The position numbers and the translations under genes were made by a program. Under the pieces are notes generated by a model. That model did not search any database. It was not told where the DNA came from and saw only the letters and a program-made list of their open reading frames with translations. Positions 43,124-51,322 of a stretch of 64,000 bases of DNA are shown one piece after another. The stretch lies in NCBI RefSeq assembly GCF_032056465.1, contig NZ_DAMBCL010000007.1; one strand, written 5' to 3'. Origin of the DNA: Mobilicoccus sp032056465. GTDB taxonomy: Bacteria; Actinomycetota; Actinomycetes; Actinomycetales; Dermatophilaceae. Each line of letters begins with the position of its first letter. Position 1 is the stretch's first letter.

Positions 43124-44659
43124 TCAGGCCGCCAGGCCCGCCTGGGTGCGGAGGCCGAGGGCGATGCCGACGTCGTCACGGCCGGGCTCCTCGGCGCCGT
43201 GGAGGTCGGCGAGGGTCCACGCGATCCGGAGGACGCGGTCGTACCCGCGGAGGGTGAGCATGCCCCGGTCGAGGGCGCGGTCGAGATCGCCGGTGACGTG
43301 CGTCGGAAGTCGCAGCCCGGGGCCGCGCAGGACGGGGCCGGGCACGTGTGCGTTGAGATGTCTGCCCACGGCGGCCAGGCGCGTCCGCTGCGCATCTCGC
43401 GCCCTCGCGACGCGTTCGGCGACGACCGCGGTCGGTTCTCCCCCGCCCTCGGCGAGCCCGGGGCGGGTGACGGCGGCGACGCGGATCTGAAGATCGACGC
43501 GATCGAGGAGGGGGCCGACGAGCTTGCCGAGGTAGTCGCGCCGTGCCCGTGGCGAGCACGAGCAGTCCAACCCCTTGCCGTGGGCCTTGCCGCACGGGCA
43601 GGGGTTCGCGGCGAGCACGAGTTGGAACCTCGCGGGGAACCGCGCCGCCGAGCGCTGCCGCGCCACGGTGACCTCGCCGGATTCGAGGGGCTGACGGAGC
43701 GACTGCAGCACCGCGGCGGAGAACTCGGGGCTCTCGTCGAGGAACAGCACCCCCGCGTGGGCCTGGGAGATGAGCCCGGGCCGCACGACCCCGCTCCCGC
43801 CCCCGATGACTGCGGCGGGGGAGGCGTGATGGTGCGGGGCGACGAACGGCGGTCGCCGGATGAGCTGCCCCCCGGCGAGCAGGCCGAGGACCGAGTGGAC
43901 CGCCGACACCTCGAGCGCGTCGTCGTCGCCCAGCTCCGGCAGGAGGCCCGGCAGGCACTCGGCGAGCATCGTCTTACCCGCCCCGGGCGGTCCGATAAGG
44001 ATGAGGTGGTGGCCGCCGGCGGCGGCCACCTCGAGCGCGAGGCGGGCCTCGGGTTGACCCACGACCTCCCCCAGATCCCGGTGACGCGGTGGCAGGGTGA
44101 CGACCTCCGTCGGTGGCGACTCGTCCTCGATCTCGGCGCCCTTCTCGACGGCCTCGTGGCGACCGACGATCTGGGCCAGCGACGAGGCCCCGATGACCTC
44201 GATGCCCGAGACGAGCGCGGCCTCGCGCATGTTGCCCACCGGCACGACGACCTTCTCGTAACCCGCCCGCCGCGCGGCGAGGACGAGCGGCAGGACCCCG
44301 GCCACCGATCGCACGGACCCGTCCAGACCCAGCTCTCCGAGGTGCACGATCTCGTCGACGACCCGCCCCGACACCTTCTCGGCCGCCACGAGGACTGCGA
44401 TCGCGATGCCCAGGTCGAAATGAGAACCCATCTTGGGCAACGAGGCCGGGGACAGGTTGACGGTGATGCGCCGGTTGGGGATCTCCAGTCCGCTGTTGCC
44501 GCCCGCGGCCTTGATCCGGTCCCCCGACTGCCGGCATGCGGCGTCGGGCAGACCCCCGATGACGAAGGCCGGGAGCCCCTGGACGATGTCGGCCTCGATG
44601 TCGACGGTGGCACCTCCGAGACCGACGAGCGTCACGCTCCTCGTCCGCCCGAGCCCCAT
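43124..44659 (-). CDS. comM: YifB/ComM family Mg-chelatase-like AAA+ ATPase
   Basis: 511 residues. N-terminal Lon-like S16 fold region (VGLGGATVDIEADIVQGLPA), Walker A GPPGAGKT at 223-230, Walker B and sensor regions in HAGVLFLDESPEFSAAVL and a zinc-type Cys cluster ANPCPCGKAHGKGLDCSCSP, with the ComM C-terminal domain after about residue 410. In gamma-proteobacteria ComM is a hexameric helicase that drives branch migration during transformation; that role is inferred here. ATG 44659 overlaps the yraN stop by one base (TGATG). Confidence 0.92.
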   Translation of the reverse strand: MGLGRTRSVTLVGLGGATVDIEADIVQGLPAFVIGGLPDAACRQSGDRIKAAGGNSGLEIPNRRITVNLSPASLPKMGSHFDLGIAIAVLVAAEKVSGRVVDEIVHLGELGLDGSVRSVAGVLPLVLAARRAGYEKVVVPVGNMREAALVSGIEVIGASSLAQIVGRHEAVEKGAEIEDESPPTEVVTLPPRHRDLGEVVGQPEARLALEVAAAGGHHLILIGPPGAGKTMLAECLPGLLPELGDDDALEVSAVHSVLGLLAGGQLIRRPPFVAPHHHASPAAVIGGGSGVVRPGLISQAHAGVLFLDESPEFSAAVLQSLRQPLESGEVTVARQRSAARFPARFQLVLAANPCPCGKAHGKGLDCSCSPRARRDYLGKLVGPLLDRVDLQIRVAAVTRPGLAEGGGEPTAVVAERVARARDAQRTRLAAVGRHLNAHVPGPVLRGPGLRLPTHVTGDLDRALDRGMLTLRGYDRVLRIAWTLADLHGAEEPGRDDVGIALGLRTQAGLAA

Positions 44660-45021
44660 CAGGCCACCCCGACGAGATGTTCCACGGTGGCCGGACCGTG
44701 GGGCGGACGCATGACCGCGACGACGTCGATGCGCACGTCCCGGGTGTCCGTCGAGGGGTGGGCCTCCACCCAGCAGCCCGCGAGACGCCGCAACCGCGCG
44801 GCCTTGACGGGCGTCACCGCCACGGCCGGCCCCCCGAACTCCAGGCGCCTGCGGGTCTTCACCTCGCAGACGACGAGACATCCGCCCTCCCGGGCGACGA
44901 GGTCGATCTCGCCGACCTCGCACCGCCAGTTGCGGTCGAGAACCTCGAGACCCGCCTCGGTCAGATACCGCGCAGCCAGACGCTCCCCGTACTCACCGAG
45001 GGCCCGTCGTCGATCAGCCAT
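44659..45021 (-). CDS. UPF0102 (YraN) family nuclease-like protein
   Basis: 120 residues with the restriction-endonuclease-like core of UPF0102: LGEYGERLAARYLTEAGLEV, then the PD-(D/E)xK-type site NWRCEVGEIDLVAREGGCLV followed by VCEVKTRRRLEFG. The activity in vivo is not established. Located next to comM and dprA as in many bacteria, which hints at a DNA-processing role. ATG 45021. The 140 nt upstream of it show no feature. Confidence 0.92.
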   Translation of the reverse strand: MADRRRALGEYGERLAARYLTEAGLEVLDRNWRCEVGEIDLVAREGGCLVVCEVKTRRRLEFGGPAVAVTPVKAARLRRLAGCWVEAHPSTDTRDVRIDVVAVMRPPHGPATVEHLVGVA

Positions 45022-45161
45022 GACCTCACCTCCGACGCCAGCCTCGCGGCAGGCGTCCGCGTGGGCGGCCGCACCGAGGGCGGGTGTGGACAGCGGCGGT
45101 GACGCCGTGGGGCTGTGGAGGACAGACGCTCAGCGACGGTCGGAGCGCAGACGCGGCCGCG

Positions 45162-45479
45162 TCAGAACTTGCCGTCCTCCGGCACCTCGAGGTCGCTCTT
45201 GGCCAGTTCCTCGATGTTGACGTCCTTGAAGGTGACGACGCGGACGTTCTTGACGAACCGCGCCGGGCGGTAGACGTCCCACACCCAGGCGTCGGACATG
45301 CTCACGTCGAAGTAGACCTCGCCGGAATCCGACCGGACCTTCACGTCGACCGCGTTGCACAGGTAGAAGCGACGCTCGGTCTCGACGACATGGGTGAACA
45401 GCCCGACGACGTCCCGGTACTCGCGATAGAGCTGCAGCTCCATCTCGGTCTCGTACTTCTCGAGGTCCTCGGAACTCAT
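45162..45479 (-). CDS. DUF2469 family protein
   Basis: 105-residue protein conserved across actinobacteria next to rnhB. Recognisable stretch EDLEKYETEMELQLYREYRD, then VVGLFTHVVETERRFYLCNA and VYFDVSMSDAWVWDVYRP. Small acidic alpha/beta protein without catalytic motif; function unknown. Its ATG (45479) overlaps the rnhB stop by four bases (ATGA), so synthesis is coupled to RNase HII. Confidence 0.93.
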   Translation of the reverse strand: MSSEDLEKYETEMELQLYREYRDVVGLFTHVVETERRFYLCNAVDVKVRSDSGEVYFDVSMSDAWVWDVYRPARFVKNVRVVTFKDVNIEELAKSDLEVPEDGKF

Positions 45480-46483
45480 GACACCTTCCCCTTCACCGGT
45501 CCATCATCGCCCACGTCGGCCCGCACCTCGAACTCCGCCCCGTCGGCCTCCTCGCTCCGTCCCGGGTCGCGTGGCGCCACCGGCGCCTCCCCCATGAGCC
45601 TCCATGAGCGACGGTGGAGTTCGCAGGGGCCGTGTTCGAGGAGCGCGGCCCGGTGCTCGGGCGCCGCGTACCCCTTGTTGACCGCCCAACCATAGTGCGG
45701 GTGGACGCCTGCGAGCTCGACCATCCGGGCATCGCGCTCGACCTTGGCGAGGATGCTCGCCGCGGCGACGCTCGAACACGCCATGTCGGCCTTGATACGG
45801 GTGCGGACGGGCGGGACCGGCACGTCCGGCCACGGGGGTGGCGGCCCGAGGTCGAACAGCGCCTCCTCGGCGGCGCGGCCGGTGAGCCAGTCGTGCTTGC
45901 CGTCGAGGATCACCACGTCGGGAACGAGGCCGCACGCCCCCAGCGCCCGCAGGCCGGCGAGACGGAGCGCGGCGAGGATCCCGAACGTGTCGATCTCCTC
46001 GGGGCTCGCGTGCCCGACGCCGTGGCCGTGCGCCCACCTCCGGACGCGCGGCGCGAGGCGCTCGCGGATGGAGGGCGTGAGGAGCTTGGAGTCCCTCACC
46101 CCGCTGGGTGCGCTGCGCGTCGTCGCGGTGACGACGACGACCCCCACGGAGACCGGCCCGGCCAATGCCCCTCGGCCCACCTCGTCCATGCCTGCGACGA
46201 GCACGTGGCCCTCGCGGGCGAGAGTCCGTTCGACCCGTAGCGACGGCGTCCTCGCAGGACCGGGGCGCCGTCCCCCTCCACGGCCACCGCCGGCCACGCG
46301 GGCGGTGGGAACCACCGGGGGCACGGGAACTCCCGACGGACCGGACCCCTGCGCTGACGCGGGCGGTCCGGTGAGCGCGGCCCTCCCGAGGATCCCCGGA
46401 CCGACGACGGCCTCGGGGTCCTCGGCGGTCACGACGTCCCCGAGGTCACCGGACCCGGCCTCAGGGCCGATCGACGTGCTCAC
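45476..46483 (-). CDS. rnhB: Ribonuclease HII with N-terminal extension
   Basis: Removes RNA from RNA-DNA hybrids, including single ribonucleotides in DNA. 335 residues if read from GTG 46483, which overlaps the lepB stop (GTGA). Catalytic residues D100 and E101 (AGMDEVGRGALAGPVSVGVV) and D131 (VRDSKLL) follow an unusual 95-residue Gly/Pro/Ala-rich N-terminus. Downstream KHDWLTG and ADMACSSVAAASILAKVERD are typical. A start nearer to the domain cannot be excluded, but no good ribosome-binding site marks one. Four-base overlap with DUF2469 follows. Confidence 0.93.
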   Translation of the reverse strand: MSTSIGPEAGSGDLGDVVTAEDPEAVVGPGILGRAALTGPPASAQGSGPSGVPVPPVVPTARVAGGGRGGGRRPGPARTPSLRVERTLAREGHVLVAGMDEVGRGALAGPVSVGVVVVTATTRSAPSGVRDSKLLTPSIRERLAPRVRRWAHGHGVGHASPEEIDTFGILAALRLAGLRALGACGLVPDVVILDGKHDWLTGRAAEEALFDLGPPPPWPDVPVPPVRTRIKADMACSSVAAASILAKVERDARMVELAGVHPHYGWAVNKGYAAPEHRAALLEHGPCELHRRSWRLMGEAPVAPRDPGRSEEADGAEFEVRADVGDDGPVKGKVS

Positions 46484-47331
46484 GGCGTGTCGGTCTCCGT
46501 CGGCGCAGGCGGACCCGACGGCACGGGCGGACCAGACGGCACGGGCGGACCCGTGGGAGCGGGCGTCGAGGCCGGGGTGGGGATGCTCGCGAACGTCTCC
46601 TGGGGTACCCCGAGCCAGGTGAGTCGCTCCAGCGGCCAGACCACGGCGAAGGCGCGCCCGACGATGTGATCGATCGGCACGGACCCGACCATCCCGAGGT
46701 CCCCGTCGCCCTCCTGGTAGCGGGAGTCGCGGGAGTCCGACCGGTGATCGCCCATCACCCACACCCGTCCCGCGGGCACGGTCACGTCGAACTCGACGTC
46801 ACTGGGGGTGTCACCGGAGTGCAGGTAGGGCTCGTCGATGGGGGTGCCGTTGATCGAGACACGGCCGTCGACGGTGCAGCACCGGACGTGGTCGCCGGGA
46901 AGACCGACGACCCGCTTGATGAGGTGGTTGCCCTCGTCCTCGGGGAGCAGCCCCACCCAGGTGAGGGCCTCGTTGATGCGTTCGCCGATCCCCTCCTGGC
47001 GGGGGGCCTCGACGGTGGGGTCCAACCATCCGCCGGGGTCGACGAAGACGACGACGTCGCCACGCTGCAGCTGGAACGGGGACGGGGTGAGCTTGCTGAC
47101 GAGGACCCGGTCGTCACGCACGAGCGTGTTCATCATCGACGCCGAGGGGATCCAGAAGGTCTGGACCAGCCACGTCTTGGCGACGAGGGAGAGCACCACC
47201 GCGAGGGAGACGATGATGACGATCTCCTTGACGAACGCCAACACCCCGTGCAGGAACGCGCCGCCCGGGGCCTCACCCGTCGGCGGCCCTGGCTGCCCGG
47301 GGCGCCCCCCGGTCTCGTGCGGTCGGCTCAT
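46480..47331 (-). CDS. lepB: Type I signal peptidase
   Basis: Membrane serine protease that removes signal peptides of secreted proteins. 283 residues. One N-terminal membrane segment (FVKEIVIIVSLAVVLSLVAK), catalytic serine S65 in WIPSASMMNTL, catalytic lysine K139 in NHLIKRVVGLPGDHV, and the GDHRSDSRDSR box. About 25 C-terminal residues are a Pro/Ser/Gly repeat tail from an 18-bp repeat. ATG 47331 has AGGAC nearby; the longer frame is a shadow. Overlaps rnhB by GTGA. Confidence 0.95.
   Translation of the reverse strand: MSRPHETGGRPGQPGPPTGEAPGGAFLHGVLAFVKEIVIIVSLAVVLSLVAKTWLVQTFWIPSASMMNTLVRDDRVLVSKLTPSPFQLQRGDVVVFVDPGGWLDPTVEAPRQEGIGERINEALTWVGLLPEDEGNHLIKRVVGLPGDHVRCCTVDGRVSINGTPIDEPYLHSGDTPSDVEFDVTVPAGRVWVMGDHRSDSRDSRYQEGDGDLGMVGSVPIDHIVGRAFAVVWPLERLTWLGVPQETFASIPTPASTPAPTGPPVPSGPPVPSGPPAPTETDTP
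46511..46546 (-). repeat. 18-bp tandem repeat in lepB 3' end
   Basis: Two units of GGACCCGACGGCACGGGC (17 of 18 identical) plus a partial third encode repeated PPVPSG units at the C-terminus of the signal peptidase. Confidence 0.7.
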
Positions 47332-47546
47332 ACGTCCTGTCGTCCTCGTCATCGTCGCTCTCGTAGGTCGGCACTCGGACGGCGCACCGTCGGTGCGTCG
47401 CGGCCCACGGCGGACGAGGCTCAGCGACCGTCGTCCGTGAACGGACGACGACGGGACCCCGACCCACCGGGAACCGTACCCCGTTCGCGCGACACGCCGC
47501 GTCCCGGACCCCCTGCGGAGCCCCGGGCAGGCCGCGCCCGAACACG

Positions 47547-47584
47547 ACGGCGCCCCGGCCGACGAGGTCGGTCCGGGGCGCCGT
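47547..47584 (-). terminator. Terminator after rplS
   Basis: ACGGCGCCCCGG pairs with CCGGGGCGCCGT, with an inner CCGAC/GTCGG stem, 30 nt beyond the rplS stop. The other 200 nt up to lepB hold no gene. Confidence 0.7.
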
Positions 47585-47614
47585 AGCGACGTGCGTGCCG
47601 CGCGAACCGGCAGG

Positions 47615-47956
47615 TCAGCGCTTCTCGCGGATCTTCGCGGCCTTGCCGCGCAGGTTGCGCAGGTAGTACAGCTTGGCGCGACGGACGTCACCGCGGGTGA
47701 CGACCTCGATCTTCTCGACGACCGGCGTGTGCAGCGGGAACGTGCGCTCCACGCCGACACCGAAGCTCACCTTGCGGACGGTGTAGGTCTCGCCGACGCC
47801 ACCGCCGTGGCGGCGGATGACGACGCCCTGGAAGACCTGCACACGGGTGCGGTTTCCTTCGATGACCCGCACGTGGACCTTGACGGTGTCCCCCGCGCGG
47901 AACTCGGGGATGTCGGTGCGCAGGTTGGCCTGGTCGACCATGTCGAGCTTGTGCAT
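47615..47956 (-). CDS. rplS: Ribosomal protein L19
   Basis: 113-residue large-subunit protein at the 30S-50S interface. Begins MHKLDMVDQANLRTDIPEF, with GDTVKVHVRVIEGNRTRVQV and the conserved RRAKLYYLRNLRGKAAKI end. Normal length. ATG 47956 follows a weak GAAAG; the longer frame to 48193 is the untranslated leader. Single-gene unit between a CTGGCA-N2-ATGG promoter and a hairpin terminator. Confidence 0.97.
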   Translation of the reverse strand: MHKLDMVDQANLRTDIPEFRAGDTVKVHVRVIEGNRTRVQVFQGVVIRRHGGGVGETYTVRKVSFGVGVERTFPLHTPVVEKIEVVTRGDVRRAKLYYLRNLRGKAAKIREKR

Positions 47957-48118
47957 GACGCGTTCGCTTTCTCGGCGGTGCCACGGGTCACCCCGGATGG
48001 GTGTCGAGACGATGCGTCGATCGGCCGCATGCGCCCGGAGGACCGCCCGCGAGGGGCGGTCGATGTGTGGGCTGCACGTCCCCCCGTGGTAGGGGCCGTG
48101 AGGAGATGACGCGGTGAT
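47957..48118 (-). promoter_or_regulatory. rplS leader with hairpin
   Basis: About 155 nt between the likely promoter and L19. It contains the stem GACCGCCC/GGGCGGTC (48041-48061). L19 leaders regulate their own gene in other phyla; no known motif can be matched here. Confidence 0.35.
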
Positions 48119-48130
48119 CCATCTTGCCAG
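48119..48130 (-). promoter_or_regulatory. Probable rplS promoter element CTGGCAAGATGG
   Basis: Matches the rpsP upstream element (51087-51098) at 10 of 12 positions. CAAGAT would be the -10 hexamer. Confidence 0.4.
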
Positions 48131-48211
48131 AGGAGCCGCCCTCCCCGGAAATCGGAGGCAGTCGTCGGGCCCCCTTCGCCGTCCCGCCTTCATCTCGGAC
48201 CGGAGGTGGTT

Positions 48212-48270
48212 CTCGGGCCGGAGGCTGTGGGCCCCGGCCCGAGCCCTCCCCTCCGGATCGAGGGGAAGGG
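48212..48270 (-). terminator. Paired hairpins after trmD
   Basis: CTCGGGCCGG (48212-48221) pairs with 48234-48243, and next to it CCCTCCCCTC pairs with GAGGGGAAGGG. Both lie 14-72 nt beyond the trmD stop on the minus strand. Confidence 0.5.
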
Positions 48271-48283
48271 GTGGGCCGTCGTG

Positions 48284-49527
48284 TCAGGGCCTGTCGCGCG
48301 GCAGCCGGGCGGCCATCTCGACCGTGCCGGGGTAGGCGGGTTCGCCNNNNNNNNNNTACGGGTGCTCGCGGCGCCGGTGACGAGCCATGCGCGACGCGCC
48401 GCCGGGTCCGCGGCCGCCAGCGCGTGCCGCAGGAGGGTACGACCCAGTCCGCGGCCGGTGAGATCGGGCGCGACCATGAGCCGCCCGATCTCCCACGTGG
48501 CGGGGGCGTCGTCGTTCCCGATCGCGGCCAGTCGTCCGCGCACGGAGGCGACGAGTCGCCCGGCCGCATCACGCACCACCCAGGTCCGCCACGCCGACCC
48601 CGGGGCGAGCGAGGCACGCACGTCCTCGAGGGTCTCGGTCAACGGCGGAATGGTGTAGTCGTGCGCGATCTCGCCCTCGAGCAGCCAACAGCACCGCTGC
48701 AGGACGTAGAGCTCGGCGGCGTCCGCCGGGACCGCAGGGCGCAGCGGCAACGCGTCCTCGCCGTGGAGGACCGCCGACGGCGGGAGGAGGTCGGGACGAC
48801 GATCCGCCGTGCGGGCGAGGCGCTGCTCGTGCCGCCAGCGGGCGATCGCGCCGTGGTCTCCGCCGAGGAGGACGGCGGGCACGTCCCTCCCCCGCCAGGA
48901 CGCGGGCTTGGTGTAGACGGGGTACTCGAGGAGGCCGTCCTCGTGGGACTCCTCGACGAGCGATTCGGCGTTGCCGACGACTCCGGGGACGAGACGCGCG
49001 ATCGCCTCGACCATCGCGAGCACGGCGACCTCGCCGCCGTTGAGGACGTAGTCGCCGAGGGAGAGGATCTCGACCCGTCCGTCGAACACCTCGCGGGCAT
49101 GCTCGTAGACGCGCTCGTCGATGCCCTCGTAGCGCCCGCAGGCGAAGACGAGATGCTCCTCTCGCGCCAGGCGGTGCGCGCTGGCCTGAGTGAACGGCGC
49201 ACCCCCCGGTCCGGGCACGAGGAGCCGCGCGCGCGGGCGCGTTCCCGCCTCGGGACCCACCCCCACGCTCCCGGGGTCGTCGGTGTTCTCCGGGGCGACC
49301 GACCCCAGCACCGCGTCGAGCGCCTCCGCCCACGGTTCGGCCTTCATCACCATCCCCGCACCTCCGCCGTAGGGGGTGTCGTCGACCGTGCGATGGCGGT
49401 CGTGGGTGAAGGTGCGCAGATCGTGGACCCGCAGGTCGAGCAGACCGTCGCGCCGGGCCTTGCCGATGAGCGACAGGTCCAGCGGCGCGAGGTACTCGGG
49501 GAAGATCGTGACGACGTCGAGGCGCAT
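48284..49527 (-). CDS. trmD: TrmD tRNA (guanine37-N1)-methyltransferase fused to a GNAT domain; interrupted by scaffold gap
   Basis: Residues 1-250 are TrmD, which makes m1G37 in tRNA and prevents frameshifting: MRLDVVTIFPEYLAPLDLSL, DDTPYGGGAGMVMKAEPWAE, FACGRYEGIDERV, EILSLGDYVLNGGEVAVLAM with the SAM-binding knot. The same frame continues without a stop into a GNAT domain (residues about 260-390 and beyond), with the acetyl-CoA loop WEIGRLMVAPDLTGRGLG and WLVTGAASTR. Ten Ns (48347-48356) follow; beyond them a different frame reads GEPAYPGTVEMAARLPRDRP and a stop at 48284, a good GNAT end. The gap length is therefore not real. Follows rimM by 13 nt. Confidence 0.9.
48347..48356. other. Assembly gap (10 N)
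   Basis: Ten undetermined bases inside the GNAT half of trmD. The coding frame differs on the two sides, so ten is a placeholder; the missing bases probably encode the last helix-strand portion of the GNAT fold. Confidence 0.99.
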
Positions 49528-49540
49528 GGGGTCGGGCTCC

Positions 49541-50059
49541 TCAGGCGTCGAGGTCGAGCAACCCGGGAGGGGCGTCGATGACCACGTGCGGGTCGGCGGG
49601 GTCGAGGTCGACGGTCGACACGATCTCCGCGACGAACGGGACGAGTGCCTGGCGGCCGTCGAGCAGCCGCACCGTGAGGAGATCCTGGGCGGGACGCACG
49701 TCGAGGGCGATGATCTCGCCGAGCACCGCGCCCTCGGGGTCGCGCGCCTGGACGCCCACGAGGTCGTCCTCGTACCAGGCGTCCTCGTCGTCCTCGTCGT
49801 CCGTGGCGTCCTCGTCGAGCAGGAGGCGGGTGCCGCGTAGCGCCTCGGCGGCCGTGCGGTCGCCGGCCTCCTCGAAACGCAGCAGCCAGACGCCCTGGTG
49901 GACACGCGTGCCCGCGATCGTGAGCGGCCCACGGTCGGGATCGGTCTCGAACCGGGCCTCCGGGACGAACCTCTCCTCGGGTGCATCGGTGTGGAGCTGG
50001 ACGGTGACCTCACCGCGCAGTCCGTGGGGTTTGCCGATGCGGGCGACGACGGCGCTCAT
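49541..50059 (-). CDS. rimM: 16S rRNA processing protein RimM
   Basis: 172-residue assembly factor that binds S19 and helps mature the 30S head. N-terminal barrel VVARIGKPHGLRGEVTVQLH, then PRC-barrel domain WYEDDLVGVQARDPEGAVLG and LVPFVAEIVSTVDLD. An acidic stretch DEDATDDEDDEDAWYED links the domains. AAGGAGA lies 4-5 nt before ATG 50059. In the rpsP-khpA-rimM-trmD order typical of bacteria. Confidence 0.96.
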   Translation of the reverse strand: MSAVVARIGKPHGLRGEVTVQLHTDAPEERFVPEARFETDPDRGPLTIAGTRVHQGVWLLRFEEAGDRTAAEALRGTRLLLDEDATDDEDDEDAWYEDDLVGVQARDPEGAVLGEIIALDVRPAQDLLTVRLLDGRQALVPFVAEIVSTVDLDPADPHVVIDAPPGLLDLDA

Positions 50060-50131
50060 CGTTCTCCTTGTCCGAGGGCGGCGGGGTGAGGGGAGCCGGG
50101 GTGGGGTGGGCACGAGGGTCCGGGCATGCAG

Positions 50132-50179
50132 CGGATCCCCGCCCCACTCTGCCCGAGGGCGAAGGGGAACGGGGATCCG
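50132..50179. repeat. Spaced inverted repeat between khpA and rimM
   Basis: CGGATCCCCG (50132-50141) and its exact complement (50170-50179) enclose 28 nt. It may form a hairpin in the 139-nt gap and tune expression of rimM-trmD relative to rpsP-khpA. Confidence 0.45.
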
Positions 50180-50198
50180 GTCGTGCGTACGCGAGAGG

Positions 50199-50435
50199 TC
50201 AGCGGTCGAGGTCGACGATGTCGATCCGCACCTGACGTCCGCCGGAGAGGGCGCCCACGATCGTGCGCAGGGCGCTCGCGGTGCGACCCGACCGCCCGAT
50301 GACGCGGCCGAGGTCGTCGGGGTGGACCCGGACCTCGAGGAGCTCGCCGCGGCGCAGCTCACGGTGCCGGATCTCGACGGCGTCCTCGTGGTCGACGATG
50401 CCCCGAACGAGGTGCTCGAGTGCTTCTTCGAGCAT
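50199..50435 (-). CDS. khpA: KH-domain RNA-binding protein KhpA
   Basis: 78 residues forming a single KH domain with the diagnostic loop GRVIGRSGRTASALRTIV. KhpA proteins bind small RNAs or mRNA, often with KhpB. Begins MLEEALEHLVRGIVDHEDAV and ends DIVDLDR. Two nucleotides separate it from rpsP, so it is translated from the same message. Name follows the family; function here is inferred. Confidence 0.93.
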   Translation of the reverse strand: MLEEALEHLVRGIVDHEDAVEIRHRELRRGELLEVRVHPDDLGRVIGRSGRTASALRTIVGALSGGRQVRIDIVDLDR

Positions 50436-50437
50436 GA

Positions 50438-50959
50438 TCAGGCTTCGAGGGACTGCTCGGTCTTCGCCTCGGCGGCCTCGGTGGCCTCAGGGGCGGGAGC
50501 GTCCTCGACGGCGACCTCGGCGGGGGTCTCCTCCGCGGCCGCGGTGGCCTCCTGAGCCTTGCTCGCCTTGGGCTCGCGCTTCTTCGGCGGGTTCTTCTCG
50601 TAGTCCTCGTCGGCCTTGCCGGCAGCGGCCATCGCGGCCTCGTAGAGGTCCTTCTTGCTGGGCTTCTCGGGCTGGGCCTTGAGGGTGCCCTCGGCACCGG
50701 CCTCCCCCTTGAACTTCTGCCAGTCGCCCGTGACCTTGAGCAGCGCGGCGACCTGCTCGGTCGGCTGGGCGCCGACACCGAGCCAGTACTGCGCCCGCTC
50801 GGAGTCGATCTGGATGACCGAGGGCTCACGGGTCGGGTGGTAGAGCCCGATCTCCTCGATGGCACGGCCGTCGCGCTTGGTGCGCGAGTCCATGACGACG
50901 ACGCGGTAGAAGGGGCTGCGGATCTTGCCCATCCGCTTGAGACGAATCTTGACGGCCAC
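50438..50959 (-). CDS. rpsP: Ribosomal protein S16 with acidic C-terminal tail
   Basis: 173 residues, about twice the size of many S16 proteins. The core is residues 1-85: AVKIRLKRMGKIRSPFYRVV, DSRTKRDGRAIEEIGLYHP and WLGVGAQPTEQVAALLK. Then follow a Lys-rich part (KKREPKASKAQEA) and an Ala/Glu-rich tail (PAEVAVEDAPAPEATEAAEA). Start GTG 50959 has GAGGAG about 9 nt upstream; the frame to 51238 is untranslated leader. First gene of the rpsP-khpA-rimM-trmD series. Confidence 0.97.
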   Translation of the reverse strand: MAVKIRLKRMGKIRSPFYRVVVMDSRTKRDGRAIEEIGLYHPTREPSVIQIDSERAQYWLGVGAQPTEQVAALLKVTGDWQKFKGEAGAEGTLKAQPEKPSKKDLYEAAMAAAGKADEDYEKNPPKKREPKASKAQEATAAAEETPAEVAVEDAPAPEATEAAEAKTEQSLEA

Positions 50960-51086
50960 GGTGGTGGTCTCCTCATGGATCATGAGCACGGCGAGACCGG
51001 CCGGAGGAAGGCGAGGCCGGGGAACCGATGCTCGGGGTGTAGGCGCCCGAGATCCCGGCGAACTGGGGCCGGGCGGGTACAGCCGA

Positions 51087-51098
51087 CCATTGTGCCAG
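51087..51098 (-). promoter_or_regulatory. Probable rpsP promoter element CTGGCACAATGG
   Basis: CACAAT is a fair -10 hexamer; predicted RNA start near 51080 and leader about 120 nt. The sequence is nearly the same as the element before rplS. It lies in the 363-nt divergent gap before the PAS gene, which holds no gene of its own. Confidence 0.45.
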
Positions 51099-51155
51099 AC
51101 CCACCCCGGTGCGGCGGAATCGCCGCCCGGCAGGGAGCCCCCGCCCCGGCGGCGA

Positions 51156-51181
51156 TCGCGGACCGGCCATGGCCCCGATAA
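51156..51181 (+). promoter_or_regulatory. FliA-like promoter upstream of the PAS/receptor pair
   Basis: CCCGATAA (51174-51181) matches 7 of 8 bases of the flagellar sigma -10 (GCCGATAA); TCG lies 15 nt upstream, 2 of 3 with the TCA -35 reported for motile Actinoplanes as I recall. It lies about 140 nt before the PAS gene start. Confidence 0.4.
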
Positions 51182-51322
51182 GCGCCCGGCCTTCGCGGGC
51201 GAGCGACGGCGGCCCACACGATCGCACGAATCGCTCATCGCGTACCCCTCGCCGCCGAACGTGAAGGAGCCCCCTGCCGTGCGCCTCGCGAACGGCCCGC
51301 CGCCGCGAGAACGGAATCACCG

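Noticed and set aside
48190..48346. Frame continuing trmD past the gap to 48190
   Set aside because: It becomes Pro/Arg-rich non-coding-like sequence, while another frame gives a proper GNAT end at 48284; the N-run length is arbitrary.
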